Source: Erysipelotrichaceae bacterium
GTDB taxonomy: Bacteria; Bacillota_I; Bacilli_A; Erysipelotrichales; Erysipelotrichaceae
Direction: 5' to 3'
NCBI GenBank assembly: GCA_003510215.1
Contig: DOKQ01000172.1
Coordinates: 1 to 39,060, forward strand
Length of the DNA: 39,060 nt
Shown one piece after another: positions 31,069 to 39,060 of the stretch. The notes below the pieces were generated by a model. It was not told where the DNA came from and searched no databases. It was given only the letters and a program-made list of their open reading frames with translations. A program made the position numbers and the translations under genes. How positions within the stretch are numbered: position 1 is the stretch's first letter; each line of letters starts with the position of its first letter.

Positions 31069-32283
31069 ATGAATCTTCCAGTTGATGGCCGTTGGATTAT
31101 CGGATGCTCAGGGGGTAGTGATTCAATGGCTCTATTGCATATGTGTCAAAAGAGCCATTTGGATATGGTTGTTATTACAGTCAATTACCACAAACGGGAC
31201 ACAGCAGATCGGGATGTTAAGGTTGTTGTGGATTACTGCAGTAAGTATCAAATTCCAGTTGATGTCGTTGATGTACATATCAAAGAGAAATCAAATTTTC
31301 AGTTAAAAGCTCGAGAAGAAAGATATCGAGCTTTTAGTCAGGCAGTAAAAAAATATGAGGCTAAAGGAGTTTTGGTGGCGCATCATAAAGATGATGTGCT
31401 TGAAACCTATCTTTGGCAAAAGAAGCGTGGTCATCGAGTGAAAACCTATGGAATGAGTGCTGAATCAGAGATTTTTGATGTAAAAGTATATCGACCTCTT
31501 CTGGAAATGACAAAAAAAGATCTGCTAGATTATATTGATAGGAATCAGATTGTTTATGGTGAAGATGAATCCAATGAACAGCAAAAGTATACGCGCAATC
31601 GTATTCGTAAACAATTACAAGAGATGTCAGAAGAAACCAAACAAACCTTACTTGATAACATGCTTTTGGAGAATAAAGATCTTGCTCTACACCAAAAAGA
31701 AGTAAGTAAGGTTGTTGAAGATATGAAGGACGAGTTTGATGTCCAACTTTTATACTCCTTTTCATCAAAACTTCAAGTTATGATATTACAAGAGTGGTTA
31801 TCTCTTCAGGGCTATATGTACACAACTTCCCAGAAAGAGTTGTTAGAGTGGTTAAGGCAGTTAAAATCTGAAGAGAACAGATGGATTGTACTTAAAGAAG
31901 GGTATATTTTAGTATCAAATTATCATAAGGTTAAGCTTGTTGAACAATTTTCCTATGAATATTGTTTCATTTTTGATAGAATAGAGTTCGTACATACACC
32001 TTATTTTAGGATTGAAACAAGTGGGACTGTTAGAGAAGGTCTAACTTTGTACGATGATGATTGGCCAATCATGATTCGAAATTGGCAACCATCGGATACG
32101 ATTCATCTTTCCTTTGGACGTAAAAAGGTATCCAGATGGTTTATCGATCACAAAATTGCTAAAGACCAACGATTGATTTGTCCTGTAGTCTTGAATCAAA
32201 AGAATCAGGTTATCTTTGTTGCTGGCATTGGGTCGGATATCAATCATTTTTCTAACACCCCGTCTCTTTTTGTGCTAAAATAA
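31069..32283 (+). CDS. tilS: tRNA(Ile)-lysidine synthetase
   Basis: This 404-residue enzyme attaches lysine to the wobble cytidine of tRNA-Ile2 (CAU), changing its identity from Met to Ile. The PP-loop ATPase motif CSGGSDSMAL lies at residues 13-22. The HHKDDVLETYL and ESNEQQKYTRNRIRKQL segments (the D-E-S-N and T-RN-R-R motifs) are characteristic. The C-terminal domain is present but shorter than in the 472-residue Bacillus protein. A GGTGAT site precedes the ATG. The order tilS-hpt-ftsH is conserved across Bacillota. Confidence 0.95.
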   Translation: MNLPVDGRWIIGCSGGSDSMALLHMCQKSHLDMVVITVNYHKRDTADRDVKVVVDYCSKYQIPVDVVDVHIKEKSNFQLKAREERYRAFSQAVKKYEAKGVLVAHHKDDVLETYLWQKKRGHRVKTYGMSAESEIFDVKVYRPLLEMTKKDLLDYIDRNQIVYGEDESNEQQKYTRNRIRKQLQEMSEETKQTLLDNMLLENKDLALHQKEVSKVVEDMKDEFDVQLLYSFSSKLQVMILQEWLSLQGYMYTTSQKELLEWLRQLKSEENRWIVLKEGYILVSNYHKVKLVEQFSYEYCFIFDRIEFVHTPYFRIETSGTVREGLTLYDDDWPIMIRNWQPSDTIHLSFGRKKVSRWFIDHKIAKDQRLICPVVLNQKNQVIFVAGIGSDINHFSNTPSLFVLK

Positions 32284-32310
32284 GCCATATGCAGGAGGAT
32301 AAATGTTTAT

Positions 32311-32850
32311 ATGCATAAAGATGTTAAGAAAATTTTAGTTAGTGAAGAAGCGATTGTTGCTAAATGTAAAGAGCTTGGAGCTCAAATCACAGAAGACTAT
32401 AAAAATCGAAATGAACTACCTTTGCTGGTTGCGGTTCTCAAAGGATCCATTCCTTTTTTAGCTGAACTTGTTAAGCACATTGAGTTGGATATTGAATTTG
32501 ATTTCATGGATGTTTCAAGTTATGAAGGAACCGAGTCTATTGGTGATGTTCGTATTATCAAGGATCTTGACCGTTCGATTAAGGGAATAAGCATCCTCTT
32601 GGTTGAAGATATTGTTGACACGGGCCGTACAATTAAAGAAGTTACTCGTCTGCTTCTAAATAAAGGTGCGAGTGAAGTGAAAATTGTAAGTTTGTTAGAC
32701 AAACCAAGCCGTCGGGTGATTGAAATTGAGGCAGATTATGTGGGATTTGAAATCCCAAATGAATTTGTCATTGGATTTGGGTTGGATTTTGATGAGAAAT
32801 ACAGAAATTTACCATATGTTGGAGTATTAAAAGACGAATTTTATCAATAA
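32311..32850 (+). CDS. hpt: Hypoxanthine-guanine phosphoribosyltransferase
   Basis: This 179-residue purine salvage enzyme converts hypoxanthine or guanine plus PRPP to IMP or GMP. The PRPP motif is LLVEDIVDTGRTIKEV; the flexible-loop region DFMDVSSYEGTES and the base-binding VGFEIPNEFVIGFGLD are also conserved. The start matches the family N-terminus, although its ribosome site AGGAGG (32293-32298) is 12 bases away. A nearer ATG at 32303 opens only an 11-codon out-of-frame ORF. In Bacillus, HprT also forms a complex with TilS that activates ftsH transcription. Confidence 0.95.
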   Translation: MHKDVKKILVSEEAIVAKCKELGAQITEDYKNRNELPLLVAVLKGSIPFLAELVKHIELDIEFDFMDVSSYEGTESIGDVRIIKDLDRSIKGISILLVEDIVDTGRTIKEVTRLLLNKGASEVKIVSLLDKPSRRVIEIEADYVGFEIPNEFVIGFGLDFDEKYRNLPYVGVLKDEFYQ

Positions 32851-32865
32851 GGAGCGTGAGAAAAC

Positions 32866-34833
32866 ATGCGAAATAAGCGATTATTAAATCTTATTCCGTA
32901 CTTGATTGTCATTTTCGCGGTTGTCAGCTTGTCGAGTATGCTAAACACATCGACGGTCGACCGATTGAAATACAGTGAGTTTATGGAATTAGTAAACAGA
33001 AATGAAATTTCAGAAGCGACCTTAAGTGTTCGCAATAACATTGTTGGTGTTACTGGTACGTATGACAAGGATGGTAAAAATGCAAGTTTTACCGTGATTG
33101 TTCCAAACACGGAACAGGAAGTGAATGAGTTAACTCGTTTGCTTCAAAGTTCGCAAGTACCATTTGAAGTAGTGGATCCATATCAGACGAATGCCTGGTT
33201 GGATGTCTTAGGTCAAATTATTCCTTTTTTACTGTTTGGAGCATTTGCGTTTTTCCTATTAACACGCATGAATGGCGGAAACAACAATAAGGCTTTCGAA
33301 TTTGGACGTTCAAAAGCACGTCTTGAAGGGGACATTAAAGTCCGATTTAAGGATGTTGCCGGATGTGATGAAGAAAAAGAAGAAATGTATGAACTGATTG
33401 AATATCTGAAGAATCCAAAACGCTTTGCAAAAATGGGCGCACGAATACCTAAAGGTGTTCTAATGGTAGGTTCTCCAGGAACCGGGAAAACGTTGCTTGC
33501 GAAGGCTGTTGCCGGAGAAGCAAATGTCCCTTTCTATTCGATATCCGGTTCAGACTTTGTTGAGATGTTTGTTGGGGTCGGTGCAAGTCGTGTCCGCGAC
33601 ATGTTCAAGAAAGCACAGGCTACGGCACCATGTATCATTTTTATCGATGAAATTGATGCTGTTGGTCGTCAACGTGGAACTGGTGTTGGTGGAGGTCATG
33701 ATGAACGTGAACAAACACTGAATCAACTTTTAGTTGAAATGGATGGCATTGGTGATAATGCCGGTATCGTTATTGTTGCTGCTACCAACCGTCCTGACGT
33801 TCTAGATCCTGCATTATTGCGTCCAGGTCGCTTTGATCGTCAAATTACGGTTAGTTTGCCAGATCGTAAAGGAAGAACTGCAATTCTTCATGTTCACGCC
33901 CGTAATAAGAAAATTGCTGATGATGTTGATTTGGATGCACTTGCAAAACGTACTCCAGGGTTTTCTGGAGCAGATCTTGAAAATGTATTAAATGAAGCCG
34001 CAATACTTGCTGTGCGTGAAAACGATACGATTATACGTATGCACCATTTAGATGAAGCGATTGATCGTGTTATTATGGGTCCTGCTAAGAAATCCAGGAC
34101 GTATACTGAAAAAGAACGTAAACTGGTAGCTATTCATGAAACAGGTCATGCGGTTATCGGTATTAAACTTGAAGAAGCTGATATGGTTCAGAAGGTTACT
34201 ATTATACCTCGTGGAACAGCGGGTGGATATAACCTGATGACTCCTCGTGAAGAGAAAATGATGGCGACAAAGAGTGATCTATTAGCGAAGATTACGGGTC
34301 TACTTGGTGGACGTGTGGCTGAAGAAGTAGTGTTTAATGAGATTTCCAATGGTGCTTACAATGATATCGAGCGAGCAACACACATTGCAAGAGACATGGT
34401 TATGTCTTATGGGATGAGTAATCTCGGTCCAATTCAATATGAAAAGAGTGGCGGAAATGTTTTCTTGGGAAGAGATTATTCTTCACAGCAAAACTATTCT
34501 GGTCAAATTGCCTTTGAAATCGACAAAGAAGTTCGCAGAATCATTGATTCCTGTTATGAAAAAGCAAGAAGTATCATCATCGAAAACCGTGAGTTACTTG
34601 ATAAAATTGCCGATGCATTACTTGAGTATGATACATTGACTCATGAGCAGATAAATGAAATTGTTGAAGGCAAAGATGTGACGAATGCAAAACCCGTATT
34701 AATTGAGAAAGTAAAACTTAATTTTGACACGGATGCAGATATTGTGGCAAAAGGTGAAGCAAGTCATCTTAGTGACGTTGTTTCTGATAAGGCGCAAGTA
34801 GAAGAAGAAAAAACGACACCCCTTGAATCTTAA
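32866..34833 (+). CDS. ftsH: ATP-dependent membrane zinc protease FtsH
   Basis: This 655-residue AAA+ protease degrades membrane and regulatory proteins. Two membrane helices (about residues 7-25 and 112-132) flank a ~85-residue extracytoplasmic domain. The AAA domain has Walker A GSPGTGKT (residues 202-209; the usual second residue is Pro), Walker B IIFIDEIDAVG and the second region of homology NRPDVLDPALLRPGRFDRQ. The zinc motif is HETGH (H424, E425, H428). The C-terminal tail ends in a low-complexity acidic stretch. AAGGAGCGTGAG lies before the ATG. The gene follows hpt by 15 bases and ends in a terminator. Confidence 0.97.
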   Translation: MRNKRLLNLIPYLIVIFAVVSLSSMLNTSTVDRLKYSEFMELVNRNEISEATLSVRNNIVGVTGTYDKDGKNASFTVIVPNTEQEVNELTRLLQSSQVPFEVVDPYQTNAWLDVLGQIIPFLLFGAFAFFLLTRMNGGNNNKAFEFGRSKARLEGDIKVRFKDVAGCDEEKEEMYELIEYLKNPKRFAKMGARIPKGVLMVGSPGTGKTLLAKAVAGEANVPFYSISGSDFVEMFVGVGASRVRDMFKKAQATAPCIIFIDEIDAVGRQRGTGVGGGHDEREQTLNQLLVEMDGIGDNAGIVIVAATNRPDVLDPALLRPGRFDRQITVSLPDRKGRTAILHVHARNKKIADDVDLDALAKRTPGFSGADLENVLNEAAILAVRENDTIIRMHHLDEAIDRVIMGPAKKSRTYTEKERKLVAIHETGHAVIGIKLEEADMVQKVTIIPRGTAGGYNLMTPREEKMMATKSDLLAKITGLLGGRVAEEVVFNEISNGAYNDIERATHIARDMVMSYGMSNLGPIQYEKSGGNVFLGRDYSSQQNYSGQIAFEIDKEVRRIIDSCYEKARSIIIENRELLDKIADALLEYDTLTHEQINEIVEGKDVTNAKPVLIEKVKLNFDTDADIVAKGEASHLSDVVSDKAQVEEEKTTPLES

Positions 34834-34843
34834 GGGGTTTTTT
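34818..34843 (+). terminator. Terminator after ftsH
   Basis: ACCCCTT pairs with AAGGGGT (7 bp, 7-base loop) followed by six T. The ftsH stop TAA spans the loop and 3' arm. Only 17 bases separate it from the hslO start, so hslO needs read-through or an internal promoter. Confidence 0.85.
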
Positions 34844-34860
34844 CTAGAAGGAGTGTGAGT

Positions 34861-35748
34861 ATGGATAAATTAGTTAAAGCAATGGCACACGACGGTAGAA
34901 TCCGGTTATATGTAGCTGTTACAACAGACCTTGTTCAGTTTGCTCAAAGTCGTCATCAGATGTATCCAACATCTGCGGCAGCTTTGGGAAGATTACTTAG
35001 TGCGGGCGTCTTAATGGGTAGCATGCTTAAAAGCGATAAAGAAAAGATTTCATTGATGGTTCGTGGTAGTAATGAAATTAAAGCAATCGTAGTAGATGCT
35101 CAGCATGATGGGACAGTGCGCGGATTTATCTCGAATCCTCACGTGATGCTTCTGAATAGCGAAACTGGTAAGTTGGATGTTGGAGCTGCGATTGGTTCTG
35201 GAACTTTACAGGTTCTCAAAGATATGAATATGAAATCAGACTTTGTTTCTACGATTGATCTTCAGTCGGGAGAAATTGGGGATGATCTTGCTTATTACTT
35301 TACAGTGAGTGAACAAACACCTTCTGCAGTTTCTGTGGGTGTTTTAGTCAATCCGGACAATACCATTGCATCAGCGGGTGCGATGATTATTCAGTTGATG
35401 CCGGATGCGAATGAGACAGATATAGAAATGGCTGAATATGTGGTCTCACATTTAAAGCCTATTTCACAAATGATTGCAGAAGGAATGGAAGCACATGAAA
35501 TTGCTTTACTATTATTTGAAGATGTTCAAATTTTAGAACAGAGAGATGTCAGTTTTACATGTGATTGCTCGAAAGATAAATTCGCACGAGGTCTTTTGAC
35601 AATTGAAGTTCGCGATCTAAAAGACATGATCAATGAAGATCATGGAGCTCATTTAGTATGTCATTATTGTAATGAAGACTATGAGTTTTCTGAAGAAGAA
35701 TTAAAAGAGATTCTTCTTAAAAAGGTGAATCATGTGGCGCATTCGTAA
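34861..35748 (+). CDS. hslO: Redox-regulated chaperone Hsp33
   Basis: The start is taken as ATG 34861, seven bases after AAGGAG, giving 295 residues; a GTG at 34855 is too close to the ribosome site. Hsp33 is a holdase activated by oxidation of its zinc centre. The four cysteines are present near the C-terminus as CDC (C234, C236) and CHYC (C267, C270). The N-terminal LVKAMAHDGRIRLYVAVTTDLV and the GTLQVLKDMNMK segments are typical. It overlaps dusB by 17 bases. The order ftsH-hslO-dusB-lysS resembles Bacillus, where coaX, cysK and folate genes lie in between. Confidence 0.95.
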   Translation: MDKLVKAMAHDGRIRLYVAVTTDLVQFAQSRHQMYPTSAAALGRLLSAGVLMGSMLKSDKEKISLMVRGSNEIKAIVVDAQHDGTVRGFISNPHVMLLNSETGKLDVGAAIGSGTLQVLKDMNMKSDFVSTIDLQSGEIGDDLAYYFTVSEQTPSAVSVGVLVNPDNTIASAGAMIIQLMPDANETDIEMAEYVVSHLKPISQMIAEGMEAHEIALLLFEDVQILEQRDVSFTCDCSKDKFARGLLTIEVRDLKDMINEDHGAHLVCHYCNEDYEFSEEELKEILLKKVNHVAHS

Positions 35749-36712
35749 TATTGAGATACACAATCAGGTTGTTGTTGGTCCAATGGCGGGTGTAAGCAAT
35801 ATTGCATTTAGAAGTGTTGCCAAAGAATTTGGTGCTGGACTAATATATACAGAAATGGTCAGCGATAAAGCAATAGTATATCAAAACGAACGTACATTGC
35901 TAATGACAGAGGTTGATCCGAATGAACATCCACTGTCTATGCAGCTTTTTGGTGAAGATATTGAAAGCATGGTAAAAGCAGCCATCTATCTGGATACCAA
36001 AACAGATTGCGATATCATTGATATCAATATGGGATGTCCAGTCAATAAGATAGTTAAAGGGAATGGTGGAGCTTCTTTAATGAAGACACCCCTTCATGCA
36101 GCCACTATTGTTAAAGAGATTGTTAAGCATGTTTCCAAACCAGTGACTGTCAAGATTCGTGCCGGGTGGGATGTACATAGTAAAAATGCCGTAGAAATGG
36201 CACAATTGCTTGAAGAAGCCGGAGCCAGTGCGATTGCTATCCATGGTCGGACACGATCACAGATGTATGAAGGTAGTGTTGACTGGGATATTATTAGAGA
36301 TGTTAAACAGGCAGTAAATATACCGGTCATCGGAAATGGGAATATTTTTGATGCAAAAACTGCGTTGGATATGTTAGAATATACAGGCTGTGATGCCATC
36401 ATGGTTGCGCGTGGAGTTCTTGGGAATCCATGGTTAATCCAGGAAATCCTCGTTGCTTTGCAAACAGGGAATACTGAGTTTAAGGTAGATACAGAGCAGC
36501 GATTTGTATGGGCACGCCAACATGCACAGCGGTTAATTCAACTAAAAGGCGAAAACATTGCCATGAAGGAAATGAGAAGCCATGCAAGTTGGTACATTGC
36601 AGGGTTGCCACACAGTCATAAAGTGAAGAATCAATTTTCACAGATGACGACTTTTGAACAATTTGATATGATATTAGTGAATTATATAAAGCAATTAGCA
36701 GAAAGAGAGTGA
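35732..36712 (+). CDS. dusB: tRNA-dihydrouridine synthase B
   Basis: This 326-residue flavoenzyme reduces uridines in the tRNA D-loop to dihydrouridine with FMN and NADPH. GPMAGVSNIAFR near the N-terminus, catalytic C102 in INMGCPVNKIVKGNGGASLM, and the barrel segment IAIHGRTRSQMYEG are diagnostic. The translation start lies inside hslO, with AAAAAGGTG as ribosome site, so the two are coupled. It ends four bases before lysS. A DusB-lysS neighbourhood is common in Bacillota. Confidence 0.95.
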   Translation: MWRIRNIEIHNQVVVGPMAGVSNIAFRSVAKEFGAGLIYTEMVSDKAIVYQNERTLLMTEVDPNEHPLSMQLFGEDIESMVKAAIYLDTKTDCDIIDINMGCPVNKIVKGNGGASLMKTPLHAATIVKEIVKHVSKPVTVKIRAGWDVHSKNAVEMAQLLEEAGASAIAIHGRTRSQMYEGSVDWDIIRDVKQAVNIPVIGNGNIFDAKTALDMLEYTGCDAIMVARGVLGNPWLIQEILVALQTGNTEFKVDTEQRFVWARQHAQRLIQLKGENIAMKEMRSHASWYIAGLPHSHKVKNQFSQMTTFEQFDMILVNYIKQLAERE

Positions 36713-36716
36713 TGTT

Positions 36717-38207
36717 ATGAGTCAGGTATTGACAGAACAAGAGATTGTACGCCGCAGTAAAATGGAAGCATTAAAGGAAAAGGGAATTGATCCTTTTGGT
36801 CATGCCTATTCCGTCACTCATCATAGTAAACAAATATTCGATGACTTTGGTGAGAAAAGTAAAGAAGAGTTAAATGAACTCAAACTTACCGGCAGAATTG
36901 CTGGTCGCATCATGACAAAACGTCTTATGGGTAAAGCAGGTTTTATGCATTTACAAGACCGTGATGGACAAATCCAAGTGTATGTAAGAAAAGATACTGT
37001 GGGTGATGACTGGTTCGACTACTTTCAGGAAGCAGATCTTGGTGATATTGTAGGTGTTGAAGGTGAAATTTTCAGAACAAATCACGGAGAACTTTCAGTT
37101 AAAGCCATTCAACTCACGCACTTAACGAAAGCTCTTCGACCTTTACCGGATAAGTTTCACGGATTAGTTGATAAAGAAGAACGTTATCGTCGTCGCTACC
37201 TGGATTTAATCACAAATGAAAAAGCACGCGAAGTTGCTATTTTGCGTCCGCGAATTATTCGTGCAATTCAGGAGTATTTTGATGGTTTGGGCTTGATTGA
37301 AGTAGAAACACCCGTGTTGACACCAATCCTTGGTGGAGCGGCCGCAAGACCATTCGTTACTCATCACAACACACTGGACATGGATTTTTATCTTCGTATT
37401 GCTACTGAACTTCCTCTAAAAAGATTAATTGTGGGTGGTCTTGAGGGTGTCTATGAAATTGGTCGATTGTTTAGAAATGAAGGAATGAGCCCAAAACATA
37501 ACCCTGAGTTTACGACAGTTGAAGCCTACATTGCCTATTCCGATATGGAAGGTATGATGGATACCATTGAAGGATTGGTGGAGTTTATTGCTACAAAGAC
37601 TCTTGGGAAAACGGATATTCAATGGGGAGAGAAGCAAATCTCCTTAAAAGGACCCTATCGCAGAGTTCACATGGTAGATGCTGTGATGGAATCATGTGGT
37701 GTTAACTTCTATGAGTTAACAACGTTTGAAGAGTGTTTGACTGTTGCAAAGCAGCACCATATTGAAGTTGCGAAACATCAAATGTCTTTCGGCCATATTT
37801 TAAATTTATTCTTTGAGAAATATGCTGAAGAGAAGATGGTACAACCTACTTTTGTCTATGGACATCCAATTGAGATATCTCCATTGGCAAAGAAGAATGA
37901 GTTGGACGGCCGATTCACAGACCGATTCGAACTATTCATCGATGGTCGTGAATATGCCAATGCGTTTAGTGAATTAAATGATCCGATTGATCAAAAAGAA
38001 CGCTTTATGGAGCAAATGAAAGAAAAAGATTTAGGAAATCAGGAAGCAAACGAAATGGATATTGACTTTGTGGAAGCTCTCGAATACGGGATGCCACCAA
38101 CTGGTGGTCTTGGGCTAGGTATTGATCGATTGGTTATGCTACTGACAAACTCAGAAACCATTCGTGAAGTTATTCTTTTCCCACATATGAGACATCGTTC
38201 GGTTTAA
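36717..38207 (+). CDS. lysS: Lysyl-tRNA synthetase (class II)
   Basis: This 496-residue class II synthetase charges tRNA-Lys. The N-terminal OB-fold anticodon-binding domain (LTGRIAGRIMTKRLMGKAGFMHLQD) is followed by the catalytic domain, with motif 2 in EIGRLFRNEGMSPKHNPEFT and motif 3 in PPTGGLGLGIDRLVMLLT. Length is usual for bacterial LysRS. The ribosome site AGAGAGTG lies at the end of dusB. It ends the hslO-dusB-lysS group and is followed by a terminator. Confidence 0.98.
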   Translation: MSQVLTEQEIVRRSKMEALKEKGIDPFGHAYSVTHHSKQIFDDFGEKSKEELNELKLTGRIAGRIMTKRLMGKAGFMHLQDRDGQIQVYVRKDTVGDDWFDYFQEADLGDIVGVEGEIFRTNHGELSVKAIQLTHLTKALRPLPDKFHGLVDKEERYRRRYLDLITNEKAREVAILRPRIIRAIQEYFDGLGLIEVETPVLTPILGGAAARPFVTHHNTLDMDFYLRIATELPLKRLIVGGLEGVYEIGRLFRNEGMSPKHNPEFTTVEAYIAYSDMEGMMDTIEGLVEFIATKTLGKTDIQWGEKQISLKGPYRRVHMVDAVMESCGVNFYELTTFEECLTVAKQHHIEVAKHQMSFGHILNLFFEKYAEEKMVQPTFVYGHPIEISPLAKKNELDGRFTDRFELFIDGREYANAFSELNDPIDQKERFMEQMKEKDLGNQEANEMDIDFVEALEYGMPPTGGLGLGIDRLVMLLTNSETIREVILFPHMRHRSV

Positions 38208-38222
38208 TGTAAAATGTTAGTT

Positions 38223-38249
38223 AAGAAGTGTTAGAAGCACTTCTTTTCT
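38223..38249 (+). terminator. Intrinsic terminator after lysS
   Basis: AAGAAGTG pairs with CACTTCTT (8 bp, 7-base loop), followed by a T-rich stretch with one C. Confidence 0.82.
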
Positions 38250-38287
38250 TTTAGACTTTGTTATAGAATAAACAAGAGGTGATAGCG

Positions 38288-39060
38288 ATGAATGTTATCG
38301 TTTGTGATCAAATCACAAAATATTACGATCAAAACTTGGCTGTAGACAAGTTAGACCTGCAGGTCAAAAAGGGCGAGTTTTTTGCCTTTCTTGGCCCCAA
38401 TGGCGCAGGCAAATCAACTACCATAAGCATGTGCTGTACTTTGCTTAAACCTACTTCCGGAAGTATTAAAATTAATGGTTTTGAACTTGGAAAGGAGGAT
38501 GATGCAATTCGAAAAAGCATTGGTGTTGTTTTTCAATACTCTGTTCTTGATGATTTACTTACAATTAAAGAAAACATGAGAATTCGTTCAGGATTTTACA
38601 ACCTGAGTCATTCGGAGTTTGAAGCTAAGTATAAAGAATTGGATGAACTCATTGGATTATCTGAAATTGCTGATAAGAAGTATGGAGAATGTTCAGGCGG
38701 ACAACGTCGTAGAGCAGATATTGCTAGAGCTCTGTTGCATTCGCCCGATATTCTGTTTCTCGATGAGCCAACAACCGGGTTAGATCCGCAGACACGAAAA
38801 AGAGTATGGAAAGTGATTATGAAGATACGAAAGATTCATAAGACGACCATCTTTCTAACGACTCATTACATGGAAGAAGCTCAGTGGGCAGATCGTGTTG
38901 CGATTATTGACGAGGGAAAGGTTAAAGTTTGTGATACTCCGAGTCAATTAAAACGAAAGTATACACATAGTGTTGTAAGAATACTTCCGAAAGCTCTCAA
39001 GGAAACGATTGATTTGCTTGATAATATTTCTGTTCAATACAAAGTTCGAAATGATAGTAT
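38288..39060 (+). CDS. ABC-2-type exporter ATPase (3' truncated by the window end)
   Basis: The gene starts at ATG 38288 after AAGAGGTGAT and is open to the end of the window, with at least 257 residues visible. It is an ABC ATPase with Walker A LGPNGAGKST (about residues 35-44), signature CSGGQRRR, Walker B ILFLDEPTTGLDP and a switch His in FLTTHYMEEA. The FLGPNGAGKSTTI-type sequence and the TGLDPQTRKRVW segment fit the DrrA/NatA group that pairs with an ABC-2 permease, which would lie beyond the window. Likely roles are export of a drug, lantibiotic or Na+; the substrate cannot be told. A possible -10 (TATAGAAT) lies at 38262-38269. Confidence 0.92.
   Translation, partial: MNVIVCDQITKYYDQNLAVDKLDLQVKKGEFFAFLGPNGAGKSTTISMCCTLLKPTSGSIKINGFELGKEDDAIRKSIGVVFQYSVLDDLLTIKENMRIRSGFYNLSHSEFEAKYKELDELIGLSEIADKKYGECSGGQRRRADIARALLHSPDILFLDEPTTGLDPQTRKRVWKVIMKIRKIHKTTIFLTTHYMEEAQWADRVAIIDEGKVKVCDTPSQLKRKYTHSVVRILPKALKETIDLLDNISVQYKVRNDS

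Noticed and set aside
31361..31768. 135-residue minus-strand ORF inside tilS
   Set aside because: It lies opposite the conserved tilS motifs and shows no recognisable domain or ribosome site.
1..39060. tRNA genes, insertion sequences, prophage or CRISPR repeats
   Set aside because: No cloverleaf-like sequence, transposase, long direct or inverted repeat or spaced repeat array was seen in the gaps, which are almost all too short to hold one.

Overview
The window is a dense housekeeping region of a low-to-moderate GC Gram-positive bacterium (Bacillota). Every gene supported here, about 38 of them, is on the + strand. Gene content and order match blocks of the Bacillus subtilis chromosome: ywiB-argS-rpoE-pyrG-fba-murA-rpmE-tdk-prfA-prmC-tsaC-rpiB-glyA-upp-atp-ywzB-mbl, then tilS-hpt-ftsH-hslO-dusB-lysS, and ispF-gltX. 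The sporulation genes found inside these blocks in Bacillus (spo0F, spoIIR, spoIID, spoIIID) are absent. Rho, transaldolase, glpX and the ywlD/ywlE genes are also missing from their usual places. Together with the clostridial-type hydrogenase-like sensor at the left edge, this suggests an anaerobic, probably non-sporulating, compact-genome member of the Erysipelotrichia/Mollicutes-related Bacillota. That placement is an inference from synteny, not from a phylogeny.

Layout. 1-2162: the 3' part of an [FeFe]-hydrogenase-like sensor (H-cluster motif, 4Fe-4S domain, PAS domain), overlapping a SpoIIE-type PP2C phosphatase. 2244-6625: ispF, gltX, an HD phosphohydrolase and an M24 peptidase. 6845-9318: ywiB, argS and rpoE behind a clear promoter. 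9324-11970: pyrG behind a CTP-sensing-type attenuator, then fba. 12003-14885: murA, an unrecognised small protein and an orphan PTS IIC-like membrane protein. 14948-19228: rpmE, tdk, a MATE exporter, prfA and prmC. 19286-29025: an apparently continuous operon with a tsaC-rpiB fusion, glyA, upp, atpZ, atpI and the eight ATP synthase genes. 29123-30422: a DUF1146 protein and mbl. 30492-34843: a PemK/MazF-like protein, tilS, hpt and ftsH. 34861-38249: hslO, dusB and lysS. 38288 to the end: the start of an ABC-2-type exporter ATPase.

The genes mainly serve translation (three aminoacyl-tRNA synthetases, RF1 and its methylase, tRNA modification by TsaC, TilS and DusB, L31), nucleotide supply and salvage (pyrG, tdk, upp, hpt), cell envelope (murA, mbl), energy (F-type ATP synthase) and protein quality control (ftsH, hslO). 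The points most worth following up are the sensory hydrogenase/phosphatase pair, the TsaC-RpiB reading-frame fusion that keeps an internal Shine-Dalgarno and start codon, the sodium-type residues in the c subunit, the conserved pyrG attenuator, and a PemK/MazF-like gene without an antitoxin that sits beside tilS. No tRNA, rRNA, insertion sequence, prophage or CRISPR array was seen.
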